A stretch of 64,000 bases of DNA from Pedobacter kyonggii (GCF_004310665.1 NZ_SIXF01000005.1:62001-126000); one strand, 5' to 3'; positions 15,361-25,053 are shown, numbered from the stretch's first letter. Notes: a model not told the origin generated them from the sequence alone. Made by a program: numbers and translations.

Positions 15361-15999
15361 ATGAAATACATAGAGAAGCTTCATTACATTACGCACGATA
15401 TTCCACATTTAAGCCACATCGAACAGGCACAACAAGCCTGCGAGGCTGGTGCAAAATGGATCCAATACCGTAGCCTAAGCAAAAGTGATGAAGAACTCTT
15501 ACAGGATATTAATGCGATAGCCGAAATCTGTGATGATTGGGGCACCACCTTAATCGTTACCGATCATGTTCATTTAAATGGAAAGGCCGATATCCAGGGT
15601 TTTCATATCGAAGATATGGACGCCGATTTTATAAAACTTCGCAAACTGGTTGGCCATGATATTACACTGGGAGGATCGGCGAATACAGTAGACAATTTAA
15701 TCAGACTTGTAAAAGAAGGTGCCGATTATGCTGGTTATGGTCCATTTGCAGAAACTGAAACCAAACCCAATAATTATGCGCATTTAGGCATTGAAGGCTA
15801 TCAGCATGTGGTAAAAGAATTGAAAGCTCAGGCCATCGGCATTCCGGTATTGGCTGTGGGTGGGATTAAAACATACGATGTGGAAGCTTTAATGCAAACC
15901 GGTATTTATGGCATAGCCGTTTCTGGAGCCATTAATTTTGCCGATGATTTTATTGAAGCCTATCAGGATTTTTACACATTAGTTAAAGAGAGCACCTAG
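15361..15999 (+). CDS. thiE: Thiamine-phosphate synthase
   Basis: The 212-residue product has the ThiE TIM-barrel pattern: AKWIQYRSLSKSDEELL (normally QLR/QYR), IVTDH, GFHIE, LGGSANT in place of the usual SxHT, ADYAGYGPFAETETKPN for the phosphate-binding GP-F-T-TK segment, and IPVLAVGGI near the C-terminus. It couples hydroxymethylpyrimidine diphosphate with thiazole phosphate to make thiamine phosphate. The Asn in GSANT where most ThiE have His is a small departure. It lies 233 bp after the receptor, with hairpins between, and 75 bp before the probable thiamine pyrophosphokinase. No thiC, thiG, thiH or thiD is seen in the window. Confidence 0.88.
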   Translation: MKYIEKLHYITHDIPHLSHIEQAQQACEAGAKWIQYRSLSKSDEELLQDINAIAEICDDWGTTLIVTDHVHLNGKADIQGFHIEDMDADFIKLRKLVGHDITLGGSANTVDNLIRLVKEGADYAGYGPFAETETKPNNYAHLGIEGYQHVVKELKAQAIGIPVLAVGGIKTYDVEALMQTGIYGIAVSGAINFADDFIEAYQDFYTLVKEST

Positions 16000-16074
16000 T
16001 ATATCGTTAATCATTTTTACCCCTAACTGATTCTTCCCTTACCGTACTTAAAGCGAAATTTCTATATTCGCATT

Positions 16075-16635
16075 ATGTCTTCACACCATATTGTAAAAGA
16101 GAAACAAGAGCCAGCTTTATACATTGATGAGCTTGGGAATTTTAACGAAGAGCTTTTGGGCCAACTGCTCGAATGGAGCCCTACGCTTTTGGTTAATGGA
16201 GAAAATTACGATAAGATTTTTTCTTTAGGTTTAAAGGTAGATGTGCTGGTAAATGGGAACGGACAGGAAACTCAAGAGGATACAAAAGTTATTCAAGGCC
16301 CTGTTGATGCATTAATGGTGGCTATTAATTATTTGTACGAAGAGCGATATCCCGCGGTAAATGTAATTGCAAAGAAATTTGATCTGGAGAAATTTGCCGG
16401 ATTTGAAGACAAAATTAATCTGGTGGTGTTTACTGAAAGATCGAAACACTATCCTATAAAACCAGGATTCTCTGTTTGGAAACCTGCGGGAAGTGAATTC
16501 CTGATCCATGGCAACCGGTATATCGAAGTAACTAACCTAATGCAAAATGAAGAAGAAATTTTTACTGTAGTTAAAGATGGCTTTGTAGAATTTACCTTTT
16601 CAGGACAACCAATTTTTATAAGCGAACCAATATGA
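16075..16635 (+). CDS. Probable thiamine pyrophosphokinase-like protein
   Basis: The 186-residue product resembles short Bacteroidota proteins annotated as thiamine pyrophosphokinase. It contains LEWSPTLLVNGENYDKIFSL and a C-terminal beta-rich half (KPGFSVWKPAGSEFLIHGNR). The expected Asp-rich nucleotide-binding motifs of classical TPK (GDxDS, TDxxKA) are not clear: the corresponding place reads LVNGNGQETQEDTKVI. Assignment therefore rests on weak family resemblance and on the place after thiE. If right, it would convert thiamine to the diphosphate, the ligand of the upstream riboswitch. A TATATTCG box just before the start (about 16062-16069) resembles a -7 promoter. Its stop overlaps the GNAT start by 4 bases, indicating co-translation. 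Confidence 0.55.
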   Translation: MSSHHIVKEKQEPALYIDELGNFNEELLGQLLEWSPTLLVNGENYDKIFSLGLKVDVLVNGNGQETQEDTKVIQGPVDALMVAINYLYEERYPAVNVIAKKFDLEKFAGFEDKINLVVFTERSKHYPIKPGFSVWKPAGSEFLIHGNRYIEVTNLMQNEEEIFTVVKDGFVEFTFSGQPIFISEPI

Positions 16636-17126
16636 TTACCCTCAGAAAAGCAAATGAAGAAGATATAGAAATTATCAGGGATATTGCCGTGGCAACCTGG
16701 CCATCAACTTACCTCGATATTATCGGGCAGGCACAGATTGATTACATGTTGGATAAAATGTACAACAAAGGGGAGCTACTGAAACAATTTATGGAAGGGC
16801 ATATTTTCCTGATTGCAGAGGAGGACGAAAATCAGTTTGGCTTCGCAGGTTATTCTATTGTTGGACATGAAGAACGTATTTACAAGCTTCACAAGCTTTA
16901 TGTACTGCCGTCTGCCCATGGAAAAGGTGTTGGAAAAATCTTAATTAACGAGGTTTTTAACCAGGTGAAAGATGCGGGGGGAAGTGCTTTACAATTGAAT
17001 GTAAACAAACAGAACAAAGCCAAAGATTTTTACTTAAAAGGAGGCTTTACCATTAAAGAAACGGTAAAACTTGATATAGGTGAAGGTTACTTTATGGACG
17101 ATTATGTAATGGAATACAAGTTTTAA
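16632..17126 (+). CDS. GNAT family N-acetyltransferase
   Basis: The 164-residue protein begins MITLRKANEEDIEIIRDIA, typical of GNAT domains, and carries the acetyl-CoA-binding motif A as LHKLYVLPSAHGKGVGKILI (about 87-106), followed by LQLNVNKQNKAKDFYLKGGF. Substrate cannot be deduced. ATGA overlap with the upstream gene shows translational coupling, so it may share the thiamine locus transcript, though such coupling does not prove a thiamine role. Confidence 0.87.
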   Translation: MITLRKANEEDIEIIRDIAVATWPSTYLDIIGQAQIDYMLDKMYNKGELLKQFMEGHIFLIAEEDENQFGFAGYSIVGHEERIYKLHKLYVLPSAHGKGVGKILINEVFNQVKDAGGSALQLNVNKQNKAKDFYLKGGFTIKETVKLDIGEGYFMDDYVMEYKF

Positions 17127-17138
17127 ATCCCAACTAAT

Positions 17139-17203
17139 CGTCATGCTGAATTTATTTCAGGATCTTATAGCAAGATAGTCCTTGAAATAAATTCAGGGTG
17201 ACG
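17139..17203. repeat. REP-like palindromic element
   Basis: A 65-bp element: CGTCATGCTGAATTTATTTC (from 17139) and, on the far side, GAAATAAATTCAGGGTGACG (17184-17203) form long, nearly perfect inverted arms (about 18 of 20 pairs). Same outer-arm family as 7108-7202. It lies just after the GNAT gene and could act as a transcript end. Confidence 0.75.
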
Positions 17204-17274
17204 ACTTTGAATTAGAATAACAATAAAACAAGCTCGAAAAAAGAGGTGTACCTAAACAAGTTTCCCTTTAAGTT

Positions 17275-17363
17275 TGTCAGGTTGAACCTGTCGGCCCTCC
17301 TAGACAGTATAATGGCAGGTCCTTCGACAAGCTCTCCGTAGGAGTCCTTTGGACAGGATGACA
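17275..17363. repeat. Second, degenerate REP-like element
   Basis: TGTCAGGTTGAACCTGTC (17275-17292) and GGACAGGATGACA (17351-17363) are imperfect inverted arms around CCTTCGACAAGCTC, a phrase typical of Bacteroidota intergenic repeats. It lies between the convergent GNAT and receptor genes. Confidence 0.55.
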
Positions 17364-17397
17364 ATTCTATATTAATAATACACGCTCTTTTTGATCC

Positions 17398-19839
17398 CTA
17401 ATTCTTCATCCTACCTTGTTCTGCTTCGGTACCCGTTGCACGGCGGCGGGCTGGTTTGATTTCGTTTTTACCAAAGCGGTAGGTAAAACTGATTCTACCA
17501 ATTTGAGTTTCATTTTTTTGGTGTACTGAGTAAGTTAAACCCGGATAGGCGCTTGATAAATTGTTTTCAGACATATTAAATACATCTGATAAGGCCAGCT
17601 TCAAACTTGCTTTTTTGTTGAATAACGATTTGCTTAAACCCGCATCCACATAATAACGGGCTTTTAAACTTAAGGTACCGTAATCGAGCGGTGATTCGTA
17701 GCTACCGTTTATTTCTGCTGTAAAACCATCCATAATGGTAAAGGTTTGTTGCGATTTAAATTGGAAAGATGTTTTTCCGGTTTTTAAAGCACTCCCTGCC
17801 AAATCTGGCGATTTGAAACTGAGGTAAAAAACATTTAAGTTATTATTGGTCTGCCACCATTTCGTAATCTGAACAGGTACGTTTAAATTGGCGTTGTAGC
17901 TAATGTTGGTGGCAATATTTGCATTGGTTTGATATAAAGATTGATTCGCTGCATCTGGCAAAATTACCTCTGCAATTACATCGTTAACCCTGCTATAGCC
18001 AATTGAGAGCATGTATTTTTGCAATAGTGTATAACTAAGCTCAAAATTGTGTGTATACTGCGGATTTAAAAATGGATTTCCTTTACTATAGGTAAATTCG
18101 TCTAAGTAATAAATAAAGGGATTTAAAGCATCGTAACTTGGGCGGTCTATCCTTCTGCTATAAGAAAAGCCTAATTGATTGTTTTTTGAGAGCGTTTGTT
18201 GAACAAATAACGTTGGAAAGAAATCCCAGTAATTTCGTTCTACAACTGTGTTTGTGGTAATCAGATTTCCTTTCGAATTGGTTTGCTCAACCCTTAAGCC
18301 AATCTGTACGCTGGTATTTTTAAACTGCTTGTTTATATTGGTATAGGCCGCATTTACATTTTCATCGTATACGAACTGATTGCTTCGTTTTACATCGTTC
18401 TGCCAGGCATTACTTACTAACTCTTCCGCCTGCAAATCATTGTCGGTTTTAACCCAGCTGCTTTTAACCCCTGCTTCGAGTTTAACCGTTTTGTTTAGCG
18501 AAACGTTATAATCGACTTTAAATGCTTTGATATCAATAATCGATGGGGTGTTGTTGCGGGTATATCTGATCGGGCGGATTCTGTCTCCATTGGGAAACCG
18601 ATAATCGTTTTCATAATTAGAACCGTCGTTTCCTTTGTATTTGGAATAATCTACATCTGCCGAGATTTCTGAACCCGCGGTATCCAAAACAGATTTATAA
18701 TTTAAGTTATAAGAAACATTATTGTATTTGTTTGCCTGCAATGAGTTGGTTATTAGGGTAGAGTCTACCTGGTTAAAAGATGGGCCAATTAAGGTATTGT
18801 TTACCGCAGTTTCATTTCCATGGTTAAAATAGCCGTTTACCAACAACCCAATGGTGTTTTTCTTATCAATAAAATAATCTAAACCAGCCTTAAAGTTATT
18901 GTTATATTGCTTCCTATTGCTCTCGCCAACCTGCATAAAGTAAGTATCTGGCGTTCCGTTCGAAATACGATCGATCGCAATCAGGTTGTCTCTTTCAAAT
19001 TTACCATAATTGTAATTGCTAAAAAGATTCAGTTTCTGAGTACGGTGATTCAGGTTTATACCCGCATTTGCCCTCAGGTTTTTACCATAGCCGAGCGAAC
19101 CATTTACGCTACCATTCGTTCCGCCGTTTTTATTCTTTTTGGTTTTGATGTTAATGATTCCTGAGTTACCCGAAGCATCATATTTCGAGGAAGGATTGGT
19201 AATCAGCTCAATACTTTCTATATCTGAACTCTGCATATTACGAAGCAAATTAGCAACATCGGCACTGCTCATATAGGTTTGCTTGCCATCTAACTGAATC
19301 AGTACACCCTGCTTGCCCATCATCGAAATCTTATCATTCTGATCTACCGTTACGCCTGGTGCTTTTTGCAAAACTTCCAGCGCAGTAGAACCCGTCATAA
19401 CCGAACTATTGGAAACATTCATCACGATTTTATCCATTTTTCTTTCGATTAATGGTTTAGTTACAGCTACATTCACTTCTTTTAAGTTTTGAGTGCTTGC
19501 CGTGAGCTGAGCCGTTCCGAAGTCTGCCTTTTGATTATCTTCTGTTAAAACGATGGTTTTACTTTTAAGTGTTTTGTAACCCATGTAACTGGCTTTATAA
19601 AAATAACTCCCCTTACCCGAAACATTAAAATTAAATGCTCCGTTCGGATCGGTAAATGCTGTTTTAACCACGCTCGAATCGGATGCTTTAAAGAGCACAA
19701 CCGTAACGTAATCTGCAGGTTTTTGGGTTTCATCTAAAATTACCCCACTGATGTTCGGTTTAGGATTTGTTTGTGCAAAACCAGCTGCAACGGTAAAAAG
19801 GAAAGTAACAATAAGTGGTATTCTGTACAGTGTTTTCAT
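17398..19839 (-). CDS. Outer-membrane beta-barrel receptor of the TonB family (OMP_b-brl_3 type)
   Basis: From ATG at 19839 the product has about 813 residues. It has a signal peptide ending GFAQ, a carboxypeptidase-like domain (NISGVILDETQKPADYVTVV), a plug-like domain (MDKIVMNVSNSSVMTGSTAL; VLIQLDGKQTYM; IESIELITNPSSKYDASGNS) and a long barrel. The C-terminus is not an aromatic residue but a basic tail. The pattern fits the 'outer membrane beta-barrel family protein' group, relatives of TonB receptors whose ligands are mostly unknown. An in-frame ATG 19 codons earlier would place a charged segment before the signal peptide and is rejected. No inner-membrane transport gene lies next to it. 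Confidence 0.85.
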   Translation of the reverse strand: MKTLYRIPLIVTFLFTVAAGFAQTNPKPNISGVILDETQKPADYVTVVLFKASDSSVVKTAFTDPNGAFNFNVSGKGSYFYKASYMGYKTLKSKTIVLTEDNQKADFGTAQLTASTQNLKEVNVAVTKPLIERKMDKIVMNVSNSSVMTGSTALEVLQKAPGVTVDQNDKISMMGKQGVLIQLDGKQTYMSSADVANLLRNMQSSDIESIELITNPSSKYDASGNSGIINIKTKKNKNGGTNGSVNGSLGYGKNLRANAGINLNHRTQKLNLFSNYNYGKFERDNLIAIDRISNGTPDTYFMQVGESNRKQYNNNFKAGLDYFIDKKNTIGLLVNGYFNHGNETAVNNTLIGPSFNQVDSTLITNSLQANKYNNVSYNLNYKSVLDTAGSEISADVDYSKYKGNDGSNYENDYRFPNGDRIRPIRYTRNNTPSIIDIKAFKVDYNVSLNKTVKLEAGVKSSWVKTDNDLQAEELVSNAWQNDVKRSNQFVYDENVNAAYTNINKQFKNTSVQIGLRVEQTNSKGNLITTNTVVERNYWDFFPTLFVQQTLSKNNQLGFSYSRRIDRPSYDALNPFIYYLDEFTYSKGNPFLNPQYTHNFELSYTLLQKYMLSIGYSRVNDVIAEVILPDAANQSLYQTNANIATNISYNANLNVPVQITKWWQTNNNLNVFYLSFKSPDLAGSALKTGKTSFQFKSQQTFTIMDGFTAEINGSYESPLDYGTLSLKARYYVDAGLSKSLFNKKASLKLALSDVFNMSENNLSSAYPGLTYSVHQKNETQIGRISFTYRFGKNEIKPARRRATGTEAEQGRMKN

Positions 19840-20114
19840 TTTTAGGTGTTTATTCTCAAAAAAATGGGCAAAAAGATTTCTATACCGCATGTGCATGCGC
19901 TTTCAATTTAATTGCTTGCTTAATTTAAAGTTTAGCCCGGAAACGAAAGGTTTCCATTGTTTAGTTATAGATAAGACGACCGTTTTTTGAAAAGGTTACA
20001 GGGATTTTGAAAAAGTTGAACGTTAGGAGTCCGAAGAGTGAGTAGATTGTTGTGTTACTTCAATTGAGTCGTTATTCTGAGATTAATTATGTATAAATGA
20101 TCGGGAAATAATAT

Positions 20115-20244
20115 CGTCATTTCGACTGGAGCTCACCGATTCTTCATCGGTAGCGTAATGGAGAAATCTTTAAACACAGATCGAAGATTTTGCTTCGCAG
20201 AGCCTTCGGGTTCTCCATTTCGCTGCGCTTCAGTCGAAATGACG
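20115..20244. repeat. 130-bp palindromic element with perfect 14-bp terminal inverted repeats
   Basis: CGTCATTTCGACTG (20115-20128) and CAGTCGAAATGACG (20231-20244) are perfect inverted arms. Inside are a small CCGAT/ATCGG hairpin and a second arm pair (ATGGAGAAATC; GGTTCTCCATTTC). It has no reading frame; it looks like a non-coding palindromic repeat or miniature mobile element. The rest of the gap 19840-20414 shows only phrase-like repeats (for example AATGAACCAATGACCAATAA near 20320) and no gene. Confidence 0.8.
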
Positions 20245-20414
20245 ACTGATTTTTTTAAAGGGACTTAGTCATTTAATCGGTTAACCAGTTTCAACAATTA
20301 ACTCCTGCCCACAAATGAACCAATGACCAATAAACGAGTGAACAAAAAAAGCCACAGACAAACAAGTTTACACTTGCATATCTATGGCCTTTAATTCCTC
20401 GTAAAAGAAATCTT

Positions 20415-22094
20415 TTATTTTACGCCAAGTACATCAACACCTTGTTCGAAAACAACATCAACCGGAATATTCTTTTTGGTCAACCGGTCCAGATCTGTTT
20501 GAAGTTCTGTATGGATAACCGCCTTTTCTTTTTGTGCTTTTTCTACCGCAACTTTGTCGCCGTTACCCTGAAGGGTAAGAATGAATGCGCTTAAATCGTT
20601 CATGGCAGTTGCAAATTTTTCGAAGTTTACTTTATAAGTGCCTTTAGCGGTACGTTCAAAAGCACCTTTTTCCTGGAAATAATTAAAGCATTGCATATTA
20701 GCTTTTCCATGCGCCTCAGAAACACCGAAGCGAACAGAACGTAAAATACCAGCCATAAATGTGGTGTAATAATCTTTTATATCGCCTTTCAACTCGCCTT
20801 TTTTAAGTAAGCCCGTTACCATATACAAGCCTAAAATATCGGCTTTGCCTTCTTCTAACCAGCTGTACTGTTCTTTCAATGCCGCACGTACAAAACCTTT
20901 TCCGGTAATGGTTTTTTTAATCCCTAAGCCATGAGCTACCTCGTGAAACATTACGTTTGCAAAAAAAGCATCAAACTTAATGTATTGTTGCTGATCGGCT
21001 TCAATTAATTCTTTTGAAATCGGTACCAATATCTTATCAAATTTCGCCTGCATTGCGTTTTTCAGCTGCGAACGGCGTGTTCCTTTTTCCTGCTGGATTT
21101 TTTCATCGTTCGGAAGATTAACGGCAATGGTTTTTGATCCGGCATTACAGTCTCCTGCATAATAAACCACATCATATGCATTTAACTCCGAGTCGGTTCC
21201 AGGTGTTTCGGTTTTGTATTTGGCCGCAACAGGTAAGTTTTTCTGTAATTCAGGAAGCATTTTTACATACTTCGCCAAACGCTTGCTCCACTCCTTATCT
21301 TTGATCAAAACATAAGCTTCGTAACTGGTACGGGCATTAAATAGTTTATCCTCGTAATTTTCAATCGGGCCGATAATGATGTCCAAACCATTGGTTTTCA
21401 TGTCTAACCAGGCATAATCACTCGCAGTAAAATTATCCGTTACTAAGGCGTCGGCCCTTAAGTTTAAATATTTTTTTAAACCGGCATCTTCGGCAATTAA
21501 AGCAGCCTGTTTTAATAACGAGCTTGCTTTTTGTAATTCTGAAGCAAATAATACATGATAAGGTACAGTTGATAATTTGCCAGTACTGTCTTTTTGAATA
21601 ACCGAATATGCACCAAACTTATCAGCAAGGTCCGATTTCTCTATGGCTTCTTTTGTAATTCCGTACGGATAAAAAGATGCGCCCTCTGGTTTGGCACCAA
21701 CACCTTCAACAAAAGGTTTATCATTATTTAATCTATCCCAGGGACCATAATTGATGTTAACAAAATCGCGTGTTTTTTCATCTTTAATAGTTGCCAACAA
21801 GCTATCTCTTTGTGGGTAGGCTTGTTTCCAATATAATTGATCCATAATTTCTGCTGCCTGAATTAATAAAGGCAAGATTTTACGGTCGTTAACACTTAAT
21901 TCATTTATATTGGTGGTTAATTTAACCCTTTCGTAAATAGGCAAGCGTTGTGCAACATAATTGGTTAAACTATCTTTTTGTACTACTACAGCCTTTTCAT
22001 CTTTAGATTTATTATTGCCGGTACAAGACGATAAGGCGCCTACAGAAATAGCTACTGCCGATAAAAACAGGGTTGATTTGTATAAATTCTTCAT
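20415..22094 (-). CDS. M49-type (dipeptidyl peptidase III-like) lipoprotein
   Basis: The 559-residue protein has a lipoprotein signal with LSSC (Cys 24). Its catalytic region reads FHEVAHGLG (His 384, Glu 385, His 388) and EEGKAD (about 414-419), the arrangement of zinc ligands and second motif of peptidase family M49. Classical dipeptidyl peptidase III has an extra residue (HExxGH); here the motif is HExxH. Members cut dipeptides from peptide N-termini. Anchoring by lipid suggests work in the periplasm or on the surface. Some databases label similar proteins 'dihydrofolate reductase', which nothing here supports. Confidence 0.8.
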   Translation of the reverse strand: MKNLYKSTLFLSAVAISVGALSSCTGNNKSKDEKAVVVQKDSLTNYVAQRLPIYERVKLTTNINELSVNDRKILPLLIQAAEIMDQLYWKQAYPQRDSLLATIKDEKTRDFVNINYGPWDRLNNDKPFVEGVGAKPEGASFYPYGITKEAIEKSDLADKFGAYSVIQKDSTGKLSTVPYHVLFASELQKASSLLKQAALIAEDAGLKKYLNLRADALVTDNFTASDYAWLDMKTNGLDIIIGPIENYEDKLFNARTSYEAYVLIKDKEWSKRLAKYVKMLPELQKNLPVAAKYKTETPGTDSELNAYDVVYYAGDCNAGSKTIAVNLPNDEKIQQEKGTRRSQLKNAMQAKFDKILVPISKELIEADQQQYIKFDAFFANVMFHEVAHGLGIKKTITGKGFVRAALKEQYSWLEEGKADILGLYMVTGLLKKGELKGDIKDYYTTFMAGILRSVRFGVSEAHGKANMQCFNYFQEKGAFERTAKGTYKVNFEKFATAMNDLSAFILTLQGNGDKVAVEKAQKEKAVIHTELQTDLDRLTKKNIPVDVVFEQGVDVLGVK

Positions 22095-22146
22095 ATTAAA
22101 GTATATGGCTGCTAAATTAGTAAATTTTGAAAGCTTTGTATAAAGT

Positions 22147-22179
22147 TTGATGCATTGGATGAAGTTTAAGATAACTTTG
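22147..22179 (+). promoter_or_regulatory. Bacteroidota promoter of the amidase gene
   Basis: A -33 TTG (22147-22149) and a perfect -7 TAACTTTG (22172-22179) are 22 bp apart, close to the Bacteroidota sigma consensus. The ATG at 22208 follows 28 bp later, which supports that start. Confidence 0.65.
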
Positions 22180-22207
22180 TAACTTCAACTTGCTAACAAT
22201 TCATACC

Positions 22208-23044
22208 ATGTTATTTTCAAGGTCATCAAAATCATTATCTATTTCCGCTTTTTCTCTTGTACTTATTTTATCTGCCTGCGGAAGCAGCAAATATGCTGCA
22301 ACAGAAAAAATCTATAAGGAAAAGGCAAAGGATTTTTCTAAAATAATCAATGCCACGCCGCCAGTTGGTCAACTTTACGATTCATTGGGAGCAACAAACC
22401 AGGAATGGATTGGTTCTGTAAATTTTGGGATACGTAAACCAAATTTTGTGGTGATCCATCATACTGCACAAGATAGTTTGGCACAGACCATAAAGACATT
22501 TTTCTCCACTAAAGCGGGTACAAGTGCCCATTATGTGATCAGCCGCGATGGTAAAGTAGTGCACATGGTGAATGACTATTTACGCGCAAACCATGCTGGT
22601 TTAAGTAAATGGGGGAAAGATACCGACTTAAACTCTTCATCGATAGGCATTGAATTGGATAATAATGGCTTAACTGACCCATGGCCTAATGCACAGATCA
22701 ATAGTCTGCTAAAGTTGTTGGCCACTTTAAAGAAAACCTATGCAATCCCGACAGCGAATTTTATCGGTCATGCCGATATAGCGCCTAAACGAAAAAATGA
22801 TCCTAAAAATTTCCCCTGGAAAAAACTGGCGGATAAAGGCTTTGGCTATTGGTATGATGATGTGCTGAAGAACCCTCCGGTAGATTTTAACACCGAAATG
22901 GCCTTAAAATATATTGGTTACGATACCCGCAATCTCCCTGCAGCAATCACCGCTTTTAAAATCCATTTTATCCAGAGTGATATTACACCGACTTTAACGC
23001 CAGTAGATATATTGGTGCTTTATAATGTATATACGAAGTATTAA
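22208..23044 (+). CDS. N-acetylmuramoyl-L-alanine amidase lipoprotein (Amidase_2 type)
   Basis: From ATG at 22208 the protein has 278 residues. A lipobox LSAC follows the hydrophobic signal. The amidase domain shows FVVIHHTAQDS (zinc His), SAHYVISRDGKVVHMVNDYL, ANHAG, SSSIGIELDNNG and the second zinc region GHADIAPKRKNDP, as in AmpD/PGRP-type enzymes. It cuts the bond between muramic acid and L-alanine in murein, and the lipid anchor puts it in the envelope. An in-frame TTG six codons upstream is less likely given the promoter. Neighbouring genes are on the other strand. Confidence 0.88.
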   Translation: MLFSRSSKSLSISAFSLVLILSACGSSKYAATEKIYKEKAKDFSKIINATPPVGQLYDSLGATNQEWIGSVNFGIRKPNFVVIHHTAQDSLAQTIKTFFSTKAGTSAHYVISRDGKVVHMVNDYLRANHAGLSKWGKDTDLNSSSIGIELDNNGLTDPWPNAQINSLLKLLATLKKTYAIPTANFIGHADIAPKRKNDPKNFPWKKLADKGFGYWYDDVLKNPPVDFNTEMALKYIGYDTRNLPAAITAFKIHFIQSDITPTLTPVDILVLYNVYTKY

Positions 23045-23397
23045 GCGATAGGGATAAATAGGTCCGGAAGTCTGGGGTTAGAGGTCCGAAGTTTAGGTAC
23101 AAAGGCAAAGCTTGGCGTGCTCCGCGTAATTTCTTTGCCGTTAATGATGGAAGATGTAAAATGGATGGTGGAATAATAGAAAGTCAGAAGACGGAGGACC
23201 GAAGTCTAGCCGCAAAACACCCTGCGCACTTAGTGTCTATCCTTTGCAAACTTTGCGGTTAATGATGGAATATCATATAACCTACAACTCACCAATTAAC
23301 TAATGGCTAATGAACGAGTGAACCAATAAAAAAGCACAGACGAACCACGCTAATCTGTGTTCATCTGTGCCTGATCTGTGGCCAAAAATAGCGAAAA
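23045..23397. other. Intergenic region with phrase-like repeats
   Basis: No gene is visible. The region contains two near copies of CTTTGC-GTTAATGATGGAA (about 23140 and 23250) and a set of AATCTGTG/ATCTGTG units (about 23335-23385) matched on the other side by CACAGACG. These resemble the phrases near 53300-53430. No terminator with a clear T-run was found. Confidence 0.5.
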
Positions 23398-25053
23398 CTA
23401 GTTTGGCTTCTTAAATGTATCTTTCAGTGTTACCGTTCTATTGAAAACCAATTTATCTGCAGTAGAATCTCTATCTAAACAGAAATAACCTTTGCGGATA
23501 AACTGATAACGGCCATCTAGATCTGCATCTGCCAGGGCCGGCTCGATATAAACGTTAGGTAAAACCGTTAAGCTTTCAGGGTTTAGGTAATCTTTAAAAT
23601 CTCCTTCCTCAGCATCTGGTGTTTCAGAAGTAAACAAACGGTCGTACAAACGGATTTCGGCAGTTTTGGCATGTGGAGCACTTACCCAATGGATGGTTCC
23701 TTTAACATTTATACCGCTGGTATCATTCCCACTTTTCGATTCTGGGATGTAAGTACAATGAATTTCGGTAACGTTTCCGTTTTCATCTTTCACAAAATCT
23801 TCACATTTAACAATGTAGGCAAATTTTAAGCGTACCATTGCACCAGGCGCCAGGCGGAACCATTTTTTCGCCGGTACTTCCATAAAATCTTCACGCTCTA
23901 TCCAAAGTTCGTTGCTGAAAGGGATTACACGTGTGCCACCACCATCTTCAGCCTCTGGATTGTTTTCGCCGATTAAATCTTCTGTTCCTTTTTCGTAATT
24001 TGTAATCACCAGTTTAATCGGATCTAAAACCGCCATTACACGGTTAGCCGTTTTATTTAAATCTTCGCGGATACAAAATTCCAATAAACTTAGCTCAATT
24101 AAATTTTCACGTTTGGCAATACCAATACGTTCGCAAAATTCGCGTACACTCTTCGGTGTAAAACCTCTCCTACGCAAACCACTAATTGTAGGCATGCGCG
24201 GATCGTCCCATCCATTTACTAAGTTTTCGTTAACCAGTTGAAGTAACTTACGTTTACTCATTACCGTGCTGGTAAGGTTTAAACGGGCAAATTCATATTG
24301 TTTCGAAGGAAAAATCTCTAATTTTTCGATAAACCAATCGTACAGTTCACGGTGCGAAACATATTCCAATGTACAAATAGAGTGCGTGATGTTTTCGATA
24401 CTATCACTTTGTCCGTGAGCAAAATCGTACATCGGGTAAATGCACCATTTGTTGCCTGTACGATGATGTTCAGCGTGTTTGATGCGATAGATAATCGGAT
24501 CGCGCATTAACATATTCGGACTGGCCATGTCGATTTTTGCTCTCAAAATATAAGCACCATCGGCAAATTCGCCATTTTTCATTTTGGTGAAAATGTCTAA
24601 ATTTTCTTCAATGCTGCGGTTACGGTATGGGCTATCCTGTCCAGGTTCTGTTGGTGTGCCTTTTAAAGCCGCAATTTCATCTGCAGAACTCTCGTCAACA
24701 TAAGCCAAACCTTTTTCGATCAGTTTAACGGCAAAACCATACAGCTCATCAAAATAATCTGAGGCATATAATTCGTTTTTCCAGTTAAAACCCAACCATC
24801 TGATATCTTCTTGCTGACTGTTTACATATTCTGTTTTTTCTGTTACCGGATTGGTATCATCAAAACGCAGATTGGTATAGCCGCCGTATTTTTGTGTTAG
24901 TCCGAAATTTAAGCATATTGCTTTCGCGTGGCCAATGTGTAAATAACCGTTAGGCTCAGGCGGGAAACGCGTAACCAAAGTTTCATACTTACCACTATTT
25001 AAGTCGTTCTCAACAATTTCTTCAATAAAGTTCAATGACTTCTCTTCACTCAT
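23398..25053 (-). CDS. glnS: Glutaminyl-tRNA synthetase
   Basis: From ATG at 25053 the enzyme has 551 residues. Class I signatures are [15 protein letters not shown] (HIGH) near the N-terminus and STVMSKRKL (the KMSKS counterpart). GlnRS-specific stretches include [19 protein letters not shown] and [10 protein letters not shown]-like sequence, with a C-terminal anticodon-binding beta-barrel. It charges tRNA-Gln in the cytoplasm. The frame stays open for 18 more codons upstream, but MSEEKSLNF is the natural start. Presence of GlnRS means the organism need not depend on the transamidation route for Gln-tRNA. Confidence 0.97.
   Translation of the reverse strand: MSEEKSLNFIEEIVENDLNSGKYETLVTRFPPEPNGYLHIGHAKAICLNFGLTQKYGGYTNLRFDDTNPVTEKTEYVNSQQEDIRWLGFNWKNELYASDYFDELYGFAVKLIEKGLAYVDESSADEIAALKGTPTEPGQDSPYRNRSIEENLDIFTKMKNGEFADGAYILRAKIDMASPNMLMRDPIIYRIKHAEHHRTGNKWCIYPMYDFAHGQSDSIENITHSICTLEYVSHRELYDWFIEKLEIFPSKQYEFARLNLTSTVMSKRKLLQLVNENLVNGWDDPRMPTISGLRRRGFTPKSVREFCERIGIAKRENLIELSLLEFCIREDLNKTANRVMAVLDPIKLVITNYEKGTEDLIGENNPEAEDGGGTRVIPFSNELWIEREDFMEVPAKKWFRLAPGAMVRLKFAYIVKCEDFVKDENGNVTEIHCTYIPESKSGNDTSGINVKGTIHWVSAPHAKTAEIRLYDRLFTSETPDAEEGDFKDYLNPESLTVLPNVYIEPALADADLDGRYQFIRKGYFCLDRDSTADKLVFNRTVTLKDTFKKPN

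Noticed and set aside
20415-22094. Dihydrofolate reductase label for the M49-like protein
   Set aside because: No folate-reductase fold motif is present; the HExxH and EEGKAD motifs indicate a zinc peptidase.
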